64,000 nucleotides of DNA from Bin55 sp965203735. GTDB lineage: Bacteria > Pseudomonadota > Gammaproteobacteria > Pseudomonadales > Azotimanducaceae. The position numbers and the translations under genes were made by a program. Position 1 is the stretch's first letter, and every line of letters begins with the position of its first letter. This document shows positions 55,701 to 62,221 of this stretch, piece after piece. Where the stretch lies: the NCBI GenBank assembly GCA_965203735.1, contig OZ241909.1:1054001-1118000 (forward strand), written 5' to 3'. The notes beneath the pieces were generated by a model. That model was given only the letters and a program-made list of their open reading frames with translations, made no database searches and had not been told where the DNA came from.

Positions 55701-56384
55701 GTCTTGGGATTGAACTATCCGCAACTCTATCGTTACGGAAGCTTTAGTACCTCAGAAGAGGACCAACCTCCCGTCGGCGCTGAAATGTTTCTATTCGCGA
55801 TCGAAGATATTGTCGACCTTGAGAATTCTGACGCAGTCGACTCGTTGATTGGTTTGTTTGAGTCTTGGCTTGGAGATTCGTCAATTAGTCAGGTGGCAGT
55901 GTATAGTGCGTTGAATCGCATGGTATGGTTATGCGAAGAGCTCGAGCAGCGGGAACGAGCTCAAGATATTGCTATTTTTCTTCAAGATGGGTTGTTGAAC
56001 AAACGCGATGAAGAACTGAATTCCAACTCCGTTCGAACTTTGCTCTCGATTGCTTCAGAGCTCGAGTTTGTAGTTGATCCAGAGATTGTTAGGATTTCCC
56101 TCGAGCGGGACTTGCTCAGTTACGAACGCAGAGTGGAATTGATCAAGTCTCTACGTGAAACGCTTGAACCTTCCCCTGCATTAGAGATCGCGAGACTTGG
56201 AGATACCGAGACAGCAGGACTCAGCATGCTACGCGAACTGAAGTCGTTAGCCGAAGAAGCACTAGATAGCGACTATGCGTCAAATTTGGAGACGAGAATC
56301 CTTAGATTGGAGAATGCGTACGAATCGATCGAAATGGCTGGTGGTTTGATCGAGGAAGACGAAGACGAGGAGGAATCTTCCTAA
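49701..56384 (+). CDS. giant secreted TPR-repeat protein, copy B
   Basis: This 2,227-residue protein starts at the ATG at 49701, which aligns with the start of copy A; an in-frame start at 49659 would add 14 unrelated residues. Signal peptide and residues 10-973 match copy A almost perfectly. The remaining ~1,250 residues are colinear but strongly diverged (shared blocks include RDFRTYY, QLARFSRL-like, LRRLC, LLRSLWRG and AYESIE near the end). Like copy A it ends in an acidic tail (EEDEDEEESS). Similar length with a diverged C-terminal half suggests an old duplication whose N-terminal half has been homogenised recently. No enzyme motif was seen. Confidence 0.85.
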   Translation: MNERTSFRAQLIAVLALCATLSWAQGDPMDALGSSNAGPGRLDVGLVDEVYSRWVMETKSVEGALEGLEAVASDAGRPALERSKARLSQAHLHWQYGDRESALESVDLGLELSETVDGTLLKARLLDAGGDESGATEWYRKALDGTELAAEREFIRIRLSMIGVDRRNVEGLVDLARDRDQEFKNRAAITLAVLGHPERALELYRPDPESPRHFRQLVRVAEWALKAEDYERARDHAWRAYDATELRFDGLYALTLVDEAYRGEGRMDDLVRELESRGTANEDLLDLRIDLLIDLERYDDAIDLFHAINRDTSDVEARMRLIQIYDTAGKSSEMVSEYENLIEREPTVVQWYVGLASYYINVAEPERALEVWERFEESNRDLVEVLVLGGEFMNQMGYVSEAVAMVEGHAASHGPSVHGNVFLFETHFARGREAEAEGAVEELWASLPPDSGDLRVVADSFERLRKYERALDVYEAIREHEGKLGYDDRMRLAWLHNVVGNQERALELWREIWVAEEAPARRSFAESQLLQIAAELNALADIAVELEGKLYSGEADRNEMNLLVRIYTEVGDSFSATEIVQEFARSTDMPEVEKLRQLGLVYLQLQEYSKYDEVLRRLEQIDPEHRLEHIQNIVLNLLAYDLAEETNERYEDIKHWLEELRRYDAEAVSGEFEASVLSMGNFTEEAIESYRRALIEQPEHSDNLLLMADLMKEDDRTMEAVALLQYVAEHASDDNEFVVAVDGIINMVGQRLFGQQLSMEVEAVFRWTHRVILERITGREDKFYLYTLLAEIAQETNDREGEFAAMENSVSEAGIRRLAVLREIVTMATPNAGFFSIYRNEGDPDRQLTYGRRLIGLRQQLPPEVYISVARTLLTRGDTVGAERSLSLVRDITGQIDVVKTKADLFLAAGYSKQALASYSQALTVNRDSLELQFKTAALREGNGQLDVANALYASALDKVMRGLPAALHAAPPKNENRLGPGMYMPVMYLAPGSRVNTSVTRDFRTYYDILVQGLISTWPKTKEGSEARLSEIRELFDEELVKVVEILEEEAKEETDEEADPQQLARFSRLDHVAQLLRRLCTATDNIDLSNEVDLLLVQHFSDDEDFAESLKAHYDSSGVLPAASLLEQLPDLEVETIPSDQTRIEAALQKAIEDKDIERVSRISNILETPEPLDRLFRDYMNEGNYRAGLQYASVVFDDASYRRLVNVAVPHLKENRGDLLQFLYDDPNFMIELEDLIGERLFPITEEFMRDAEVRDSLRQNYYRVASLWYYAKERGGIDELLVLFEYFVDNLRENQVSIGMDPGQVFKDFLTSSLDSSQQERIQNTTIELLGKMNLQDEYVRQNVQSMICLFDDVHESNIEFLLQLLDDFESTVRGSEQIVNVVREYHRGNIDVAYQAILDLYTSAQNSSFRFYLRDPLFSAFKEQYIESMNDILEGKIDDVELAKVLVDQSPYYFDGIDPELEAIRSKRGEIFEALNDKFPEEKYFIERLVWSKMHSEEILSLLKDYYDLEADNDDIRMAYYVAALNFENYDLALAMALDGRSDLRRPDVREEIFKENDAPITGQRDPSADILRNIRGVSANYSSPDYLPEGLEATFTRLQEIANSDEIESDEVPNLLRSLWRGTQAAGLGDSMRRFYGSGSVQPMLIQYPSKGKPSSNVMYMSSSMGFSTIIGPGGFPVSGRYRDEEEIPTLLEVLMSKAPLGRELELFVSALSPWERQTSMPMYEQIAKAYREFPDEHSQRLDELSNEIIADTADDHEFMMWLILVNDADIELTDDESAAVAARARRASGSNPNRLHNIARILAKSGRIADAVDCYEILVLNQIRYREFSSQSRNMIVYRMPQGPSSNVLTLIEDASEHLPSQHAQALVSRVIPLVRPFDGDEQIQDVWKASMVRFLSAVYEPSDVFEQAEQIDPDIAQIAEEIEVYDAIKHLEIVRVLFKAEEFSKGMQYLERLFSPTRTSEAPQSAQVMSFGPSYVVSDAQQKAASIESIARVLGLNYPQLYRYGSFSTSEEDQPPVGAEMFLFAIEDIVDLENSDAVDSLIGLFESWLGDSSISQVAVYSALNRMVWLCEELEQRERAQDIAIFLQDGLLNKRDEELNSNSVRTLLSIASELEFVVDPEIVRISLERDLLSYERRVELIKSLRETLEPSPALEIARLGDTETAGLSMLRELKSLAEEALDSDYASNLETRILRLENAYESIEMAGGLIEEDEDEEESS
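49728..52619 (+). repeat. 2,892-bp direct repeat, copy B (GC-rich gene-conversion block)
   Basis: Second copy of the block at 42755-45646, same orientation, same position within its gene, no indels. A sample row (50701-50760) is 38/60 GC against 22/60 in a row of the same gene beyond the block (53701-53760). Composition changes abruptly at the end of the block. At most of the mismatched sites copy B has the G or C variant. Confidence 0.95.
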
Positions 56385-56420
56385 TCCTTGTCGGTTTTTG
56401 AAGTCGTCTGGAAGCTCACT

Positions 56421-58751
56421 TCAACGAGTTCGGACCACTTTTCGATCAATTAACCGATCGATGGAATCATTGGTGTAGCCCAATTCTCTCAGCAACGATA
56501 CAGTCGAACCGCCTGCCGCCTCCGTTCCGGCATAGGAACCGTTTTGGAACACGGACATCGGTCCGAGACGCTTGTATGGTCCCCAATCCGGGTGATTGGC
56601 GTCCACTAGGATGCCTTCGTGTGCAACGTGGTTGTCAGTCATAAAGAATTGTGGTGGTACAGGTCCGCTCGCTTCTACGCAACCGATTCCAGCACTTGTG
56701 AGTTCGGTCTCCCAATCTCTGACCGCTTTCGTCTTGAACAGATCCGCTAGTACAAATTCAAGATTGTTTGCGTTTAGATCTAGTTTCAGAGCGTTCGACA
56801 GCGATTGCTTGTCACTGGATGTAACAACAGCTAGAAAAACCCATCCATCAGCGGCTTCGTAAAGTCGATATAGCGGACCCAAACCGAAGCCGTCTTTGTC
56901 GACTTTCGGTCTAGGTTTCTTACCAGGATGTGAGAAGAAGTCATCCCAATTTGCATATGCGTTAGCACCAAACATATCTAAGAAAATCTTCTGTCCTTTT
57001 CCGGATGCAGAACGTGCACACAGGCCCAATATTGCAGAAGTTGCAATGACCATAGATGTATTTGGGTCCGGATTGACTTCGTTGGCACGTAGCAGCTTTC
57101 GAGACGCTTCTCGTAACTCAGCGTTACTGAGCTCCTGGGCTGGATCTGGCATTCCACCAATCTGCCATACAACGCCTCCAAGCGCAGCTCCCGGAACAGG
57201 GTGAGTCGAAGGTCGTTTGGCTCCGGGTCCCTTGGGACCGTAGCCGTTTGCCGACAAATAGATCAGGCCGGGATTTATAGACGAAAGCTCTTTATAACCA
57301 ATTCCCAGTTTCTCAGGGACACCTACTCGGTAGTTGTGGAGCCAGATATCAGCTCTTGAAGCCAGTTTGTGTGCGATGGCTTGTCCTTCATCCGACTTGA
57401 GATCAACACAGATGGATTCCTTTCCAACGTTACATTTTGATGCCCCAAGTGCTCTCATCATTCCTCGGAAAGGATCGCCGGTGAGTGGCTCTATCTTTAT
57501 GACTCTAGCCCCTAGATCTGCCAGAGTAGAAGCGCCCAATGGCGCGGCAATTATGGTCGCACTCTCAACGACGGTCACTCCCTCAAGAGGCAGAGCAGGA
57601 CTACTTGTTGCGCTCGATGTAGAAGAAGGCACTCGATCTTGCAATTGAAGGAATGTCGTGTCTTCAATTGAACTACCGACTTCTCCTGGGGTTTCTGTCA
57701 AATTGGCAAGTAATCCAAGTTGCCGAGTCTCACCTCTTGTCACGACGTGCCCATTCAACACAACATCGGGATCGGATAGGGCTTCTTGAGACGACTGGTA
57801 TGGATGTGCGGCAACCTCACCATCTTCTATATAGTGATTCATCCACTCTTCGGCTGTACGCGTTTGCATGTGCTCGAACATAGCATCCCGAAATTGCTCT
57901 AGCACCTCTGGATCCCATCGAAACGGATCACCTTTGTATTGAGGATCTTCGAACACATACTCGAACCCGCTTGAACGAAAGAAATTGTCAAGTAAGTGTG
58001 GGAGAAGGTTTCCAAGCTGTAGCCACTTGCCATCCTTCGTGCGAACCGGGTGGTAGTTCAAAGTGGGCATGGAAACCGTACGATCACGTTCGCGGCGCGG
58101 TCTCTGAACAATGCCTTTGTCGTAGAGTTGCGACAATGCCGAAACGCCCATTTCGTAGGGGATCATGCCGCGGAGTAAAGAGGTCTCAAAAGTGAGACCA
58201 ATACCTGTCTTGCGTCGGTACTCCAGCGATGCCAGCATGCCTGATGCCAAGGTCTGAGATGCCGCATGTATTCCTACTTGCAACGCTGAGAAGTTGGGAC
58301 CTGGTCGATTTGCTATGCCGGCAAAATTCATCATCCGACCTGATTTTGCCGCTACGAGTCCTTCGTAACCGGGGTAATGAGAGTAGGGGCCTTTTTCTCC
58401 AAATCCGGATACAGACCCGTAAACAAGATCATTCCTGGTTGCTTTAAAAGATGCCGAATCTAACCCTAACGACTCTCGTTTCTGCATTCGCAAAGTAGTC
58501 ATGACTCCGTCAGCGGTGTCGATGACGAGCGAGCGCAATTGCTTCAAGTCCGAGGAGTTGCGCAGATCCACGGTGAGGCGTCGTTTTCCTCGAGTCCAAA
58601 GCACCGAGGCTGGCATTTCCGAGAATGTATCGCCTTCAGGAGGGTCGATTTTGATTATTTCAGCGCCGAAATCTGCGAGCACCATTCCGGCTAGACCGGT
58701 GATGGGGCCGTTGCCGAGTTCTATTACTCGATAGCTCTCCAATGGTTTCAC
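56421..58751 (-). CDS. fused two-domain CaiB/BaiF (class III) CoA-transferase family protein
   Basis: This 776-residue protein carries two tandem class III CoA-transferase domains. Domain 1 opens with YRVIELGNGPITGLAGMVLADFGAEIIKIDPP and domain 2 with VTVVESATIIAAPLGASTLADLGARVIKIEPL. At the usual catalytic Asp of the P-x-Y-D-x-x-x-Q-A-x-[SG]-G region, domain 1 has Glu (YPGYEGLVAAKSGRM) and domain 2 has His (RPSTHPVPGAALGG). I start it at GTG 58749-58751, which has AGAAGG six bases upstream; a GTG at 58799 is the longer alternative. Family members move CoA between carboxylic acids or racemise acyl-CoAs. It is convergent with giant gene B and near an acyl-CoA dehydrogenase and MarR gene. Confidence 0.85.
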   Translation of the reverse strand: MKPLESYRVIELGNGPITGLAGMVLADFGAEIIKIDPPEGDTFSEMPASVLWTRGKRRLTVDLRNSSDLKQLRSLVIDTADGVMTTLRMQKRESLGLDSASFKATRNDLVYGSVSGFGEKGPYSHYPGYEGLVAAKSGRMMNFAGIANRPGPNFSALQVGIHAASQTLASGMLASLEYRRKTGIGLTFETSLLRGMIPYEMGVSALSQLYDKGIVQRPRRERDRTVSMPTLNYHPVRTKDGKWLQLGNLLPHLLDNFFRSSGFEYVFEDPQYKGDPFRWDPEVLEQFRDAMFEHMQTRTAEEWMNHYIEDGEVAAHPYQSSQEALSDPDVVLNGHVVTRGETRQLGLLANLTETPGEVGSSIEDTTFLQLQDRVPSSTSSATSSPALPLEGVTVVESATIIAAPLGASTLADLGARVIKIEPLTGDPFRGMMRALGASKCNVGKESICVDLKSDEGQAIAHKLASRADIWLHNYRVGVPEKLGIGYKELSSINPGLIYLSANGYGPKGPGAKRPSTHPVPGAALGGVVWQIGGMPDPAQELSNAELREASRKLLRANEVNPDPNTSMVIATSAILGLCARSASGKGQKIFLDMFGANAYANWDDFFSHPGKKPRPKVDKDGFGLGPLYRLYEAADGWVFLAVVTSSDKQSLSNALKLDLNANNLEFVLADLFKTKAVRDWETELTSAGIGCVEASGPVPPQFFMTDNHVAHEGILVDANHPDWGPYKRLGPMSVFQNGSYAGTEAAGGSTVSLLRELGYTNDSIDRLIDRKVVRTR

Positions 58752-58844
58752 GGGGAACCTTCTATGACCTAGTACTTCGTGGCGGTTTGAAATAGCCACT
58801 CATGATACTAGTGGGGATCATTCAAACCGGAGGAGCTTGTCTCG

Positions 58845-59303
58845 CTAGGCCCTCGTACTAAGATCATCTACTCCTCGTTGAAGTTTGTCGATCAATTCGT
58901 CGAGGCGTTTTCGTTCCTTCAGGGTTAGGACTCGGAGTACCTGTGTTTCGTAGCCGAGAGCCATCGGAACGATGTTGAGATAGACGCCTCTCCCCTCATG
59001 TGTCAGATTGAGATGTACCACCCTTCTATCTGTCTTGGAGGTTAGGCGAGAAACGAACTGCTTTTGGACGAGATCTCTTACTGCTCGAGAAACGGTCACT
59101 TTGTCCATTGCAGTTCGTTCAGCCACTTGGCCATGTGTTAGACCGGGAGATTCTCCTAGCACAGCAATTGTTCGCCACTCCGGAATTCGAATTCCAAAGG
59201 ACTCGCTGTAGGCAGTTGCAATGAGTGCGCTGATTCGATTGGTCAGAACAGAGAGCCGGTACGGCATAAAGTTCTGAAGTACAAGAGTTGATTTTTGTTT
59301 CAT
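58845..59303 (-). CDS. MarR-family transcriptional regulator
   Basis: This 152-residue winged-helix repressor has PYRLSVLTNRISALI, the recognition region LTHGQVAERTAMDKVTVSRAVRDL and the wing KTDRRVVHLNLTHEG, all typical MarR. It is divergent from hpd-hmgA with 41 bases between start codons, which contain an imperfect palindrome. Control of the tyrosine/homogentisate genes is therefore likely, with the pathway aromatic acid as probable inducer (inference). A later in-frame Met (59267) is a possible alternative start. Confidence 0.88.
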   Translation of the reverse strand: MKQKSTLVLQNFMPYRLSVLTNRISALIATAYSESFGIRIPEWRTIAVLGESPGLTHGQVAERTAMDKVTVSRAVRDLVQKQFVSRLTSKTDRRVVHLNLTHEGRGVYLNIVPMALGYETQVLRVLTLKERKRLDELIDKLQRGVDDLSTRA

Positions 59304-59324
59304 TTGTAACTATATTCAGTACAA
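59304..59324. promoter_or_regulatory. candidate MarR operator between the regulator and hpd
   Basis: The left half TTGTAACT at 59304-59311 and the right half AGTACAA at 59318-59324 (reverse complement TTGTACT) form a palindrome centred on 59314, imperfect by one base. AGTACAAGA occurs twice, at 59278-59286 and 59318-59326, exactly 40 bases apart. Such sites overlapping both divergent starts are typical for MarR autoregulators. Confidence 0.5.
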
Positions 59325-59344
59325 GACCAAGACGGAAGAAGACA

Positions 59345-60394
59345 ATGCCCAAGGAACTCATTGGCACCGATGGGTTTGAATTCGTTGAGTTTACAAGCCC
59401 TGACCCAAATTGTTTGCGTGATCGGTTCGAAAAACTCGGTTTCTCCCTAGTGGGAAAGCACAGAAGCAAGAATGTCCATCTGTATCAACAAAACGATATC
59501 AGCTTCATACTGAATGGAGAACCCAATACAAGCGCGTCGCACTTTGCCGCGGAGCATGGAGACTCTGCCAACGCTATGGCATTCCGTGTTCAAGATTCGC
59601 ACCAAGCCATTGAATTGGCACAAAAAAGAGGGGCGACTCGTGTCGAGGCTTCCGTAGGACCTATGGAACTATCAATTCCTGCAATTGAGGGAGTTGGAGG
59701 CTCTCTAATCTACTTGGTGGATCGCTATGGTGATCAAACGATCTACGATGTTGACTTTCAGCTTCTACCAGAGTGTTCAAGGAATCCCTCAGGACCTCTT
59801 ACACATGTCGATCACCTTACACACAACCTGAAGCGGGGCAATCTGATGAAGCTCGCCGAATTCTACGAGCAGGTTTTCGACTTTCACGAAGCACAACGCT
59901 TTCAAATTCAGGGGGTTCAAACAGGCCTTGTTTCAAAAGCCATGACGGGCGCGTGCGGCAAGCTGAGGATTCCTCTCAATGAATCGGCTGACGACCAATC
60001 GCAAATCGAGGAGTACCTGCAGCGCTATGGAGGCGAAGGAATACAACATATTGCATTGCATACAAGTGACATCTACCAGGCTGTGGACGAACTTCGGAGT
60101 AATGGAATAGAGTTTCAATCAACTCCGGACACCTACTACGAAATGTTGGAAGATCGCGTCCGAGATCACGGTCAGGACGTTAGCAAGATGCAAGAACGCC
60201 AGATTTTGATTGATGGATCTCCCGAGGACGGGTTCTTGTTGCAGATATTTACACAGGACATGATTGGTCCGATATTCTTTGAGATTATTCAACGTCTTGG
60301 TAACAAAGGCTTTGGAGAAGGCAATTTCCAAGCTCTTTTTGAGAGTGTGGAACGTGATCAACAACGTCGAGGAGTGCTAAATGAAACCGTTTAA
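59345..60394 (+). CDS. hpd: 4-hydroxyphenylpyruvate dioxygenase
   Basis: Non-heme iron enzyme that converts 4-hydroxyphenylpyruvate to homogentisate in tyrosine breakdown. The product has 349 residues from the ATG at 59345, with a GGAAGA site upstream. Iron ligands fit His in THVDHLTHN, His in GIQHIALHT and Glu in IFFEIIQR; the C-terminal GNFQALFESVERDQ block is diagnostic. It overlaps hmgA by 14 bases, so the two enzymes of the pathway are co-translated. Confidence 0.96.
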   Translation: MPKELIGTDGFEFVEFTSPDPNCLRDRFEKLGFSLVGKHRSKNVHLYQQNDISFILNGEPNTSASHFAAEHGDSANAMAFRVQDSHQAIELAQKRGATRVEASVGPMELSIPAIEGVGGSLIYLVDRYGDQTIYDVDFQLLPECSRNPSGPLTHVDHLTHNLKRGNLMKLAEFYEQVFDFHEAQRFQIQGVQTGLVSKAMTGACGKLRIPLNESADDQSQIEEYLQRYGGEGIQHIALHTSDIYQAVDELRSNGIEFQSTPDTYYEMLEDRVRDHGQDVSKMQERQILIDGSPEDGFLLQIFTQDMIGPIFFEIIQRLGNKGFGEGNFQALFESVERDQQRRGVLNETV

Positions 60395-61502
60395 CGCAAC
60401 ATGGCAACAAGGGCAGACTTCCCGACAAGCTCATCGCGACCTACCCGAAGGTACGTTTGAACGTGAATTGGGAAGAGAGGGGTTCAACGGGCCCTCGGCG
60501 CGTCTCTACCATCGCAGGCCTCCTACAGGTTGGACGGCTGTCGACGGACCTCTTCGCCCGAAAGCATTCAATCTCAACGATATTCCGGACTCTTCCAATC
60601 CTTGGCGCAGCACACAAATCCTAAGAAACGATTATGTAGAAATTTCGTTTTGGCATATGACCCAACAGATGGATTGTCTGTGTCGCGATGCCGATGGAGA
60701 CTTGACTGTCTTTATTCACCAAGGATCTGGAGATCTGTTTTGCGACTTCGGACACATGAAGTTTCACACAGGCGACTACTTGGTAATACCTCGCGGCACG
60801 ATGTGGCGGCTCGCAAGCGAAAATCCGGTCCGAACTCTCCTAATCGAAGCGAAAGGGGCCCAAATTCAGCTGCCGGATCGCGGATTGCTGGGTCCGCACG
60901 CTATTTTTGATCCTGCAAGTCTTGATACACCAACGATGAACGAGGCTTTCCTAGAACAACAGGACGAATCAAACTGGGAGGTTAAAGTAAAGAAGCGCGA
61001 CCAAGTCACGTCCCTTTCCTATCCCTACAATCCTCTTGACGCTGTGGGTTGGACAGGCGATCTTGCACCGATTCGCCTCAATGTCCGGGACATATTGCCC
61101 ATTAACAGCCACCGCTACCACTTACCACCTTCTGTGCACGCGACTTTTGCCAGTGACAGATTTCTAATTAGTACTTTTGTTCCGCGACCCTTTGAAACTG
61201 ATTCCACTGCTATCAAGGTTCCCTTCTTTCACAACAATGAGGACTATGACGAAGTACTGTTCTTTCATGATGGGAATTTCTTTAGCCGGGATCACATCGA
61301 ATCGGGCATGCTCACATTCCATCCAGGCGGAATAACTCACGGGCCTCACCCCGGAGCCCTGACCAAAATGTACGAACAGCCGAATTCACATACTAATGAG
61401 GTCGCGGTGATGGTTGATGCTCGCGATCCATTGGAAGCGTGTACTTCGGAATATGAGATTGAAGGTTACGCCACTAGCTGGACAACACCTTCCCAGGACT
61501 AG
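60381..61502 (+). CDS. hmgA: homogentisate 1,2-dioxygenase
   Basis: Opens the aromatic ring of homogentisate to maleylacetoacetate. The 373-residue protein is shorter than the roughly 430 residues of many family members. It keeps the C-terminal iron-binding set: His and Glu in FHNNEDYDEVLFFHDG and His in GGITHGPHPG, plus the RDHIESGMLTFHPGG block. It starts inside the end of hpd. Maleylacetoacetate isomerase is not encoded nearby, and the following gene on the other strand is an FAH-superfamily hydratase rather than a full-length fumarylacetoacetase. Confidence 0.92.
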   Translation: MKPFNATWQQGQTSRQAHRDLPEGTFERELGREGFNGPSARLYHRRPPTGWTAVDGPLRPKAFNLNDIPDSSNPWRSTQILRNDYVEISFWHMTQQMDCLCRDADGDLTVFIHQGSGDLFCDFGHMKFHTGDYLVIPRGTMWRLASENPVRTLLIEAKGAQIQLPDRGLLGPHAIFDPASLDTPTMNEAFLEQQDESNWEVKVKKRDQVTSLSYPYNPLDAVGWTGDLAPIRLNVRDILPINSHRYHLPPSVHATFASDRFLISTFVPRPFETDSTAIKVPFFHNNEDYDEVLFFHDGNFFSRDHIESGMLTFHPGGITHGPHPGALTKMYEQPNSHTNEVAVMVDARDPLEACTSEYEIEGYATSWTTPSQD

Positions 61503-61507
61503 AAAGT

Positions 61508-62212
61508 CTACGTTACGGTGAACTCAATCGAGCCGAGTTCGCCGTAGTCGGCTACATGAAATCCCGGTTCAGCTGGGTGGATTCCTCCGCATGCACCTGT
61601 AATGAGGAGCATTCCGTCCGCGATATCCAGTCCGCGTTTGTTGGATTCTTCAAGCATCCAGGCAAGTGCTCTTTTGGGACCGCCTAACGCATCAGCCAGG
61701 CTCGCTTCGCAAAGCGTTTCCCCATCGCGAGTCAGCGTAACCGAAAGCGACTCGTAGTCGTCGCGGAACGCAGAGAACCTACCCACTATATAACGGTCTG
61801 CACCGACATTGATCGCCGTCACGTTCGATCCTTTGGCGTCATCTGGAGTCGACCAAGCCAGATAGGGGACTTCGATCACGGGTCCCGCAGACTGGGGAAT
61901 TCCCTGATCGTCGACAATGAGCCCGATTTCGCACTCTAGACTCACACCTGGTCTTGATTCGAACGAGGTGCCTGACTCTCTTCTTCCCCATGAGTAGAGC
62001 GAACCGACGAGGGGATGTGTAAGCCCAAACAACTTTTGCGGACCCGGTGCGGTCATTCCCGCCTTAATTCCAGCGAGAGGCCCGTCTGCCAGAGTATCGA
62101 CCAATTTCCTCTGAATCGCATACCCTTCTTCAAGGGTCAGCGCATCGGGCATTTTTGGTAGTGGTTGTTTCTCGCGAATAGCACTTGCGATTTCTGAGAC
62201 AAGAGAACTCAT
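61508..62212 (-). CDS. fumarylacetoacetate hydrolase-superfamily / 2-keto-4-pentenoate hydratase-like protein
   Basis: This 234-residue protein with the MhpD/FAH C-terminal fold starts at the ATG at 62212 (AGGA seven bases upstream; the TTG at 62218 is weaker). Visible blocks are LTLEEGYAIQRKLVD, GIKAGMTAP, the metal-binding LECEIG, and LLITGACGGI near the end. Members hydrate 2-hydroxypentadienoates or cleave acylpyruvates. It ends 6 bases beyond the convergent hmgA stop and is 9 bases downstream of the acyl-CoA dehydrogenase gene, so it belongs to that transcript. It may complete aromatic-acid breakdown, but the substrate is unproven. Confidence 0.85.
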   Translation of the reverse strand: MSSLVSEIASAIREKQPLPKMPDALTLEEGYAIQRKLVDTLADGPLAGIKAGMTAPGPQKLFGLTHPLVGSLYSWGRRESGTSFESRPGVSLECEIGLIVDDQGIPQSAGPVIEVPYLAWSTPDDAKGSNVTAINVGADRYIVGRFSAFRDDYESLSVTLTRDGETLCEASLADALGGPKRALAWMLEESNKRGLDIADGMLLITGACGGIHPAEPGFHVADYGELGSIEFTVT

Positions 62213-62221
62213 AGCCAAATC

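Noticed and set aside
56398..56424. 7-bp inverted repeat TTGAAGT/ACTTCAA between giant gene B and the CoA-transferase as a bidirectional terminator
   Set aside because: The loop is 13 bases and no T-run follows on either strand; it also overlaps the end of the CoA-transferase gene.
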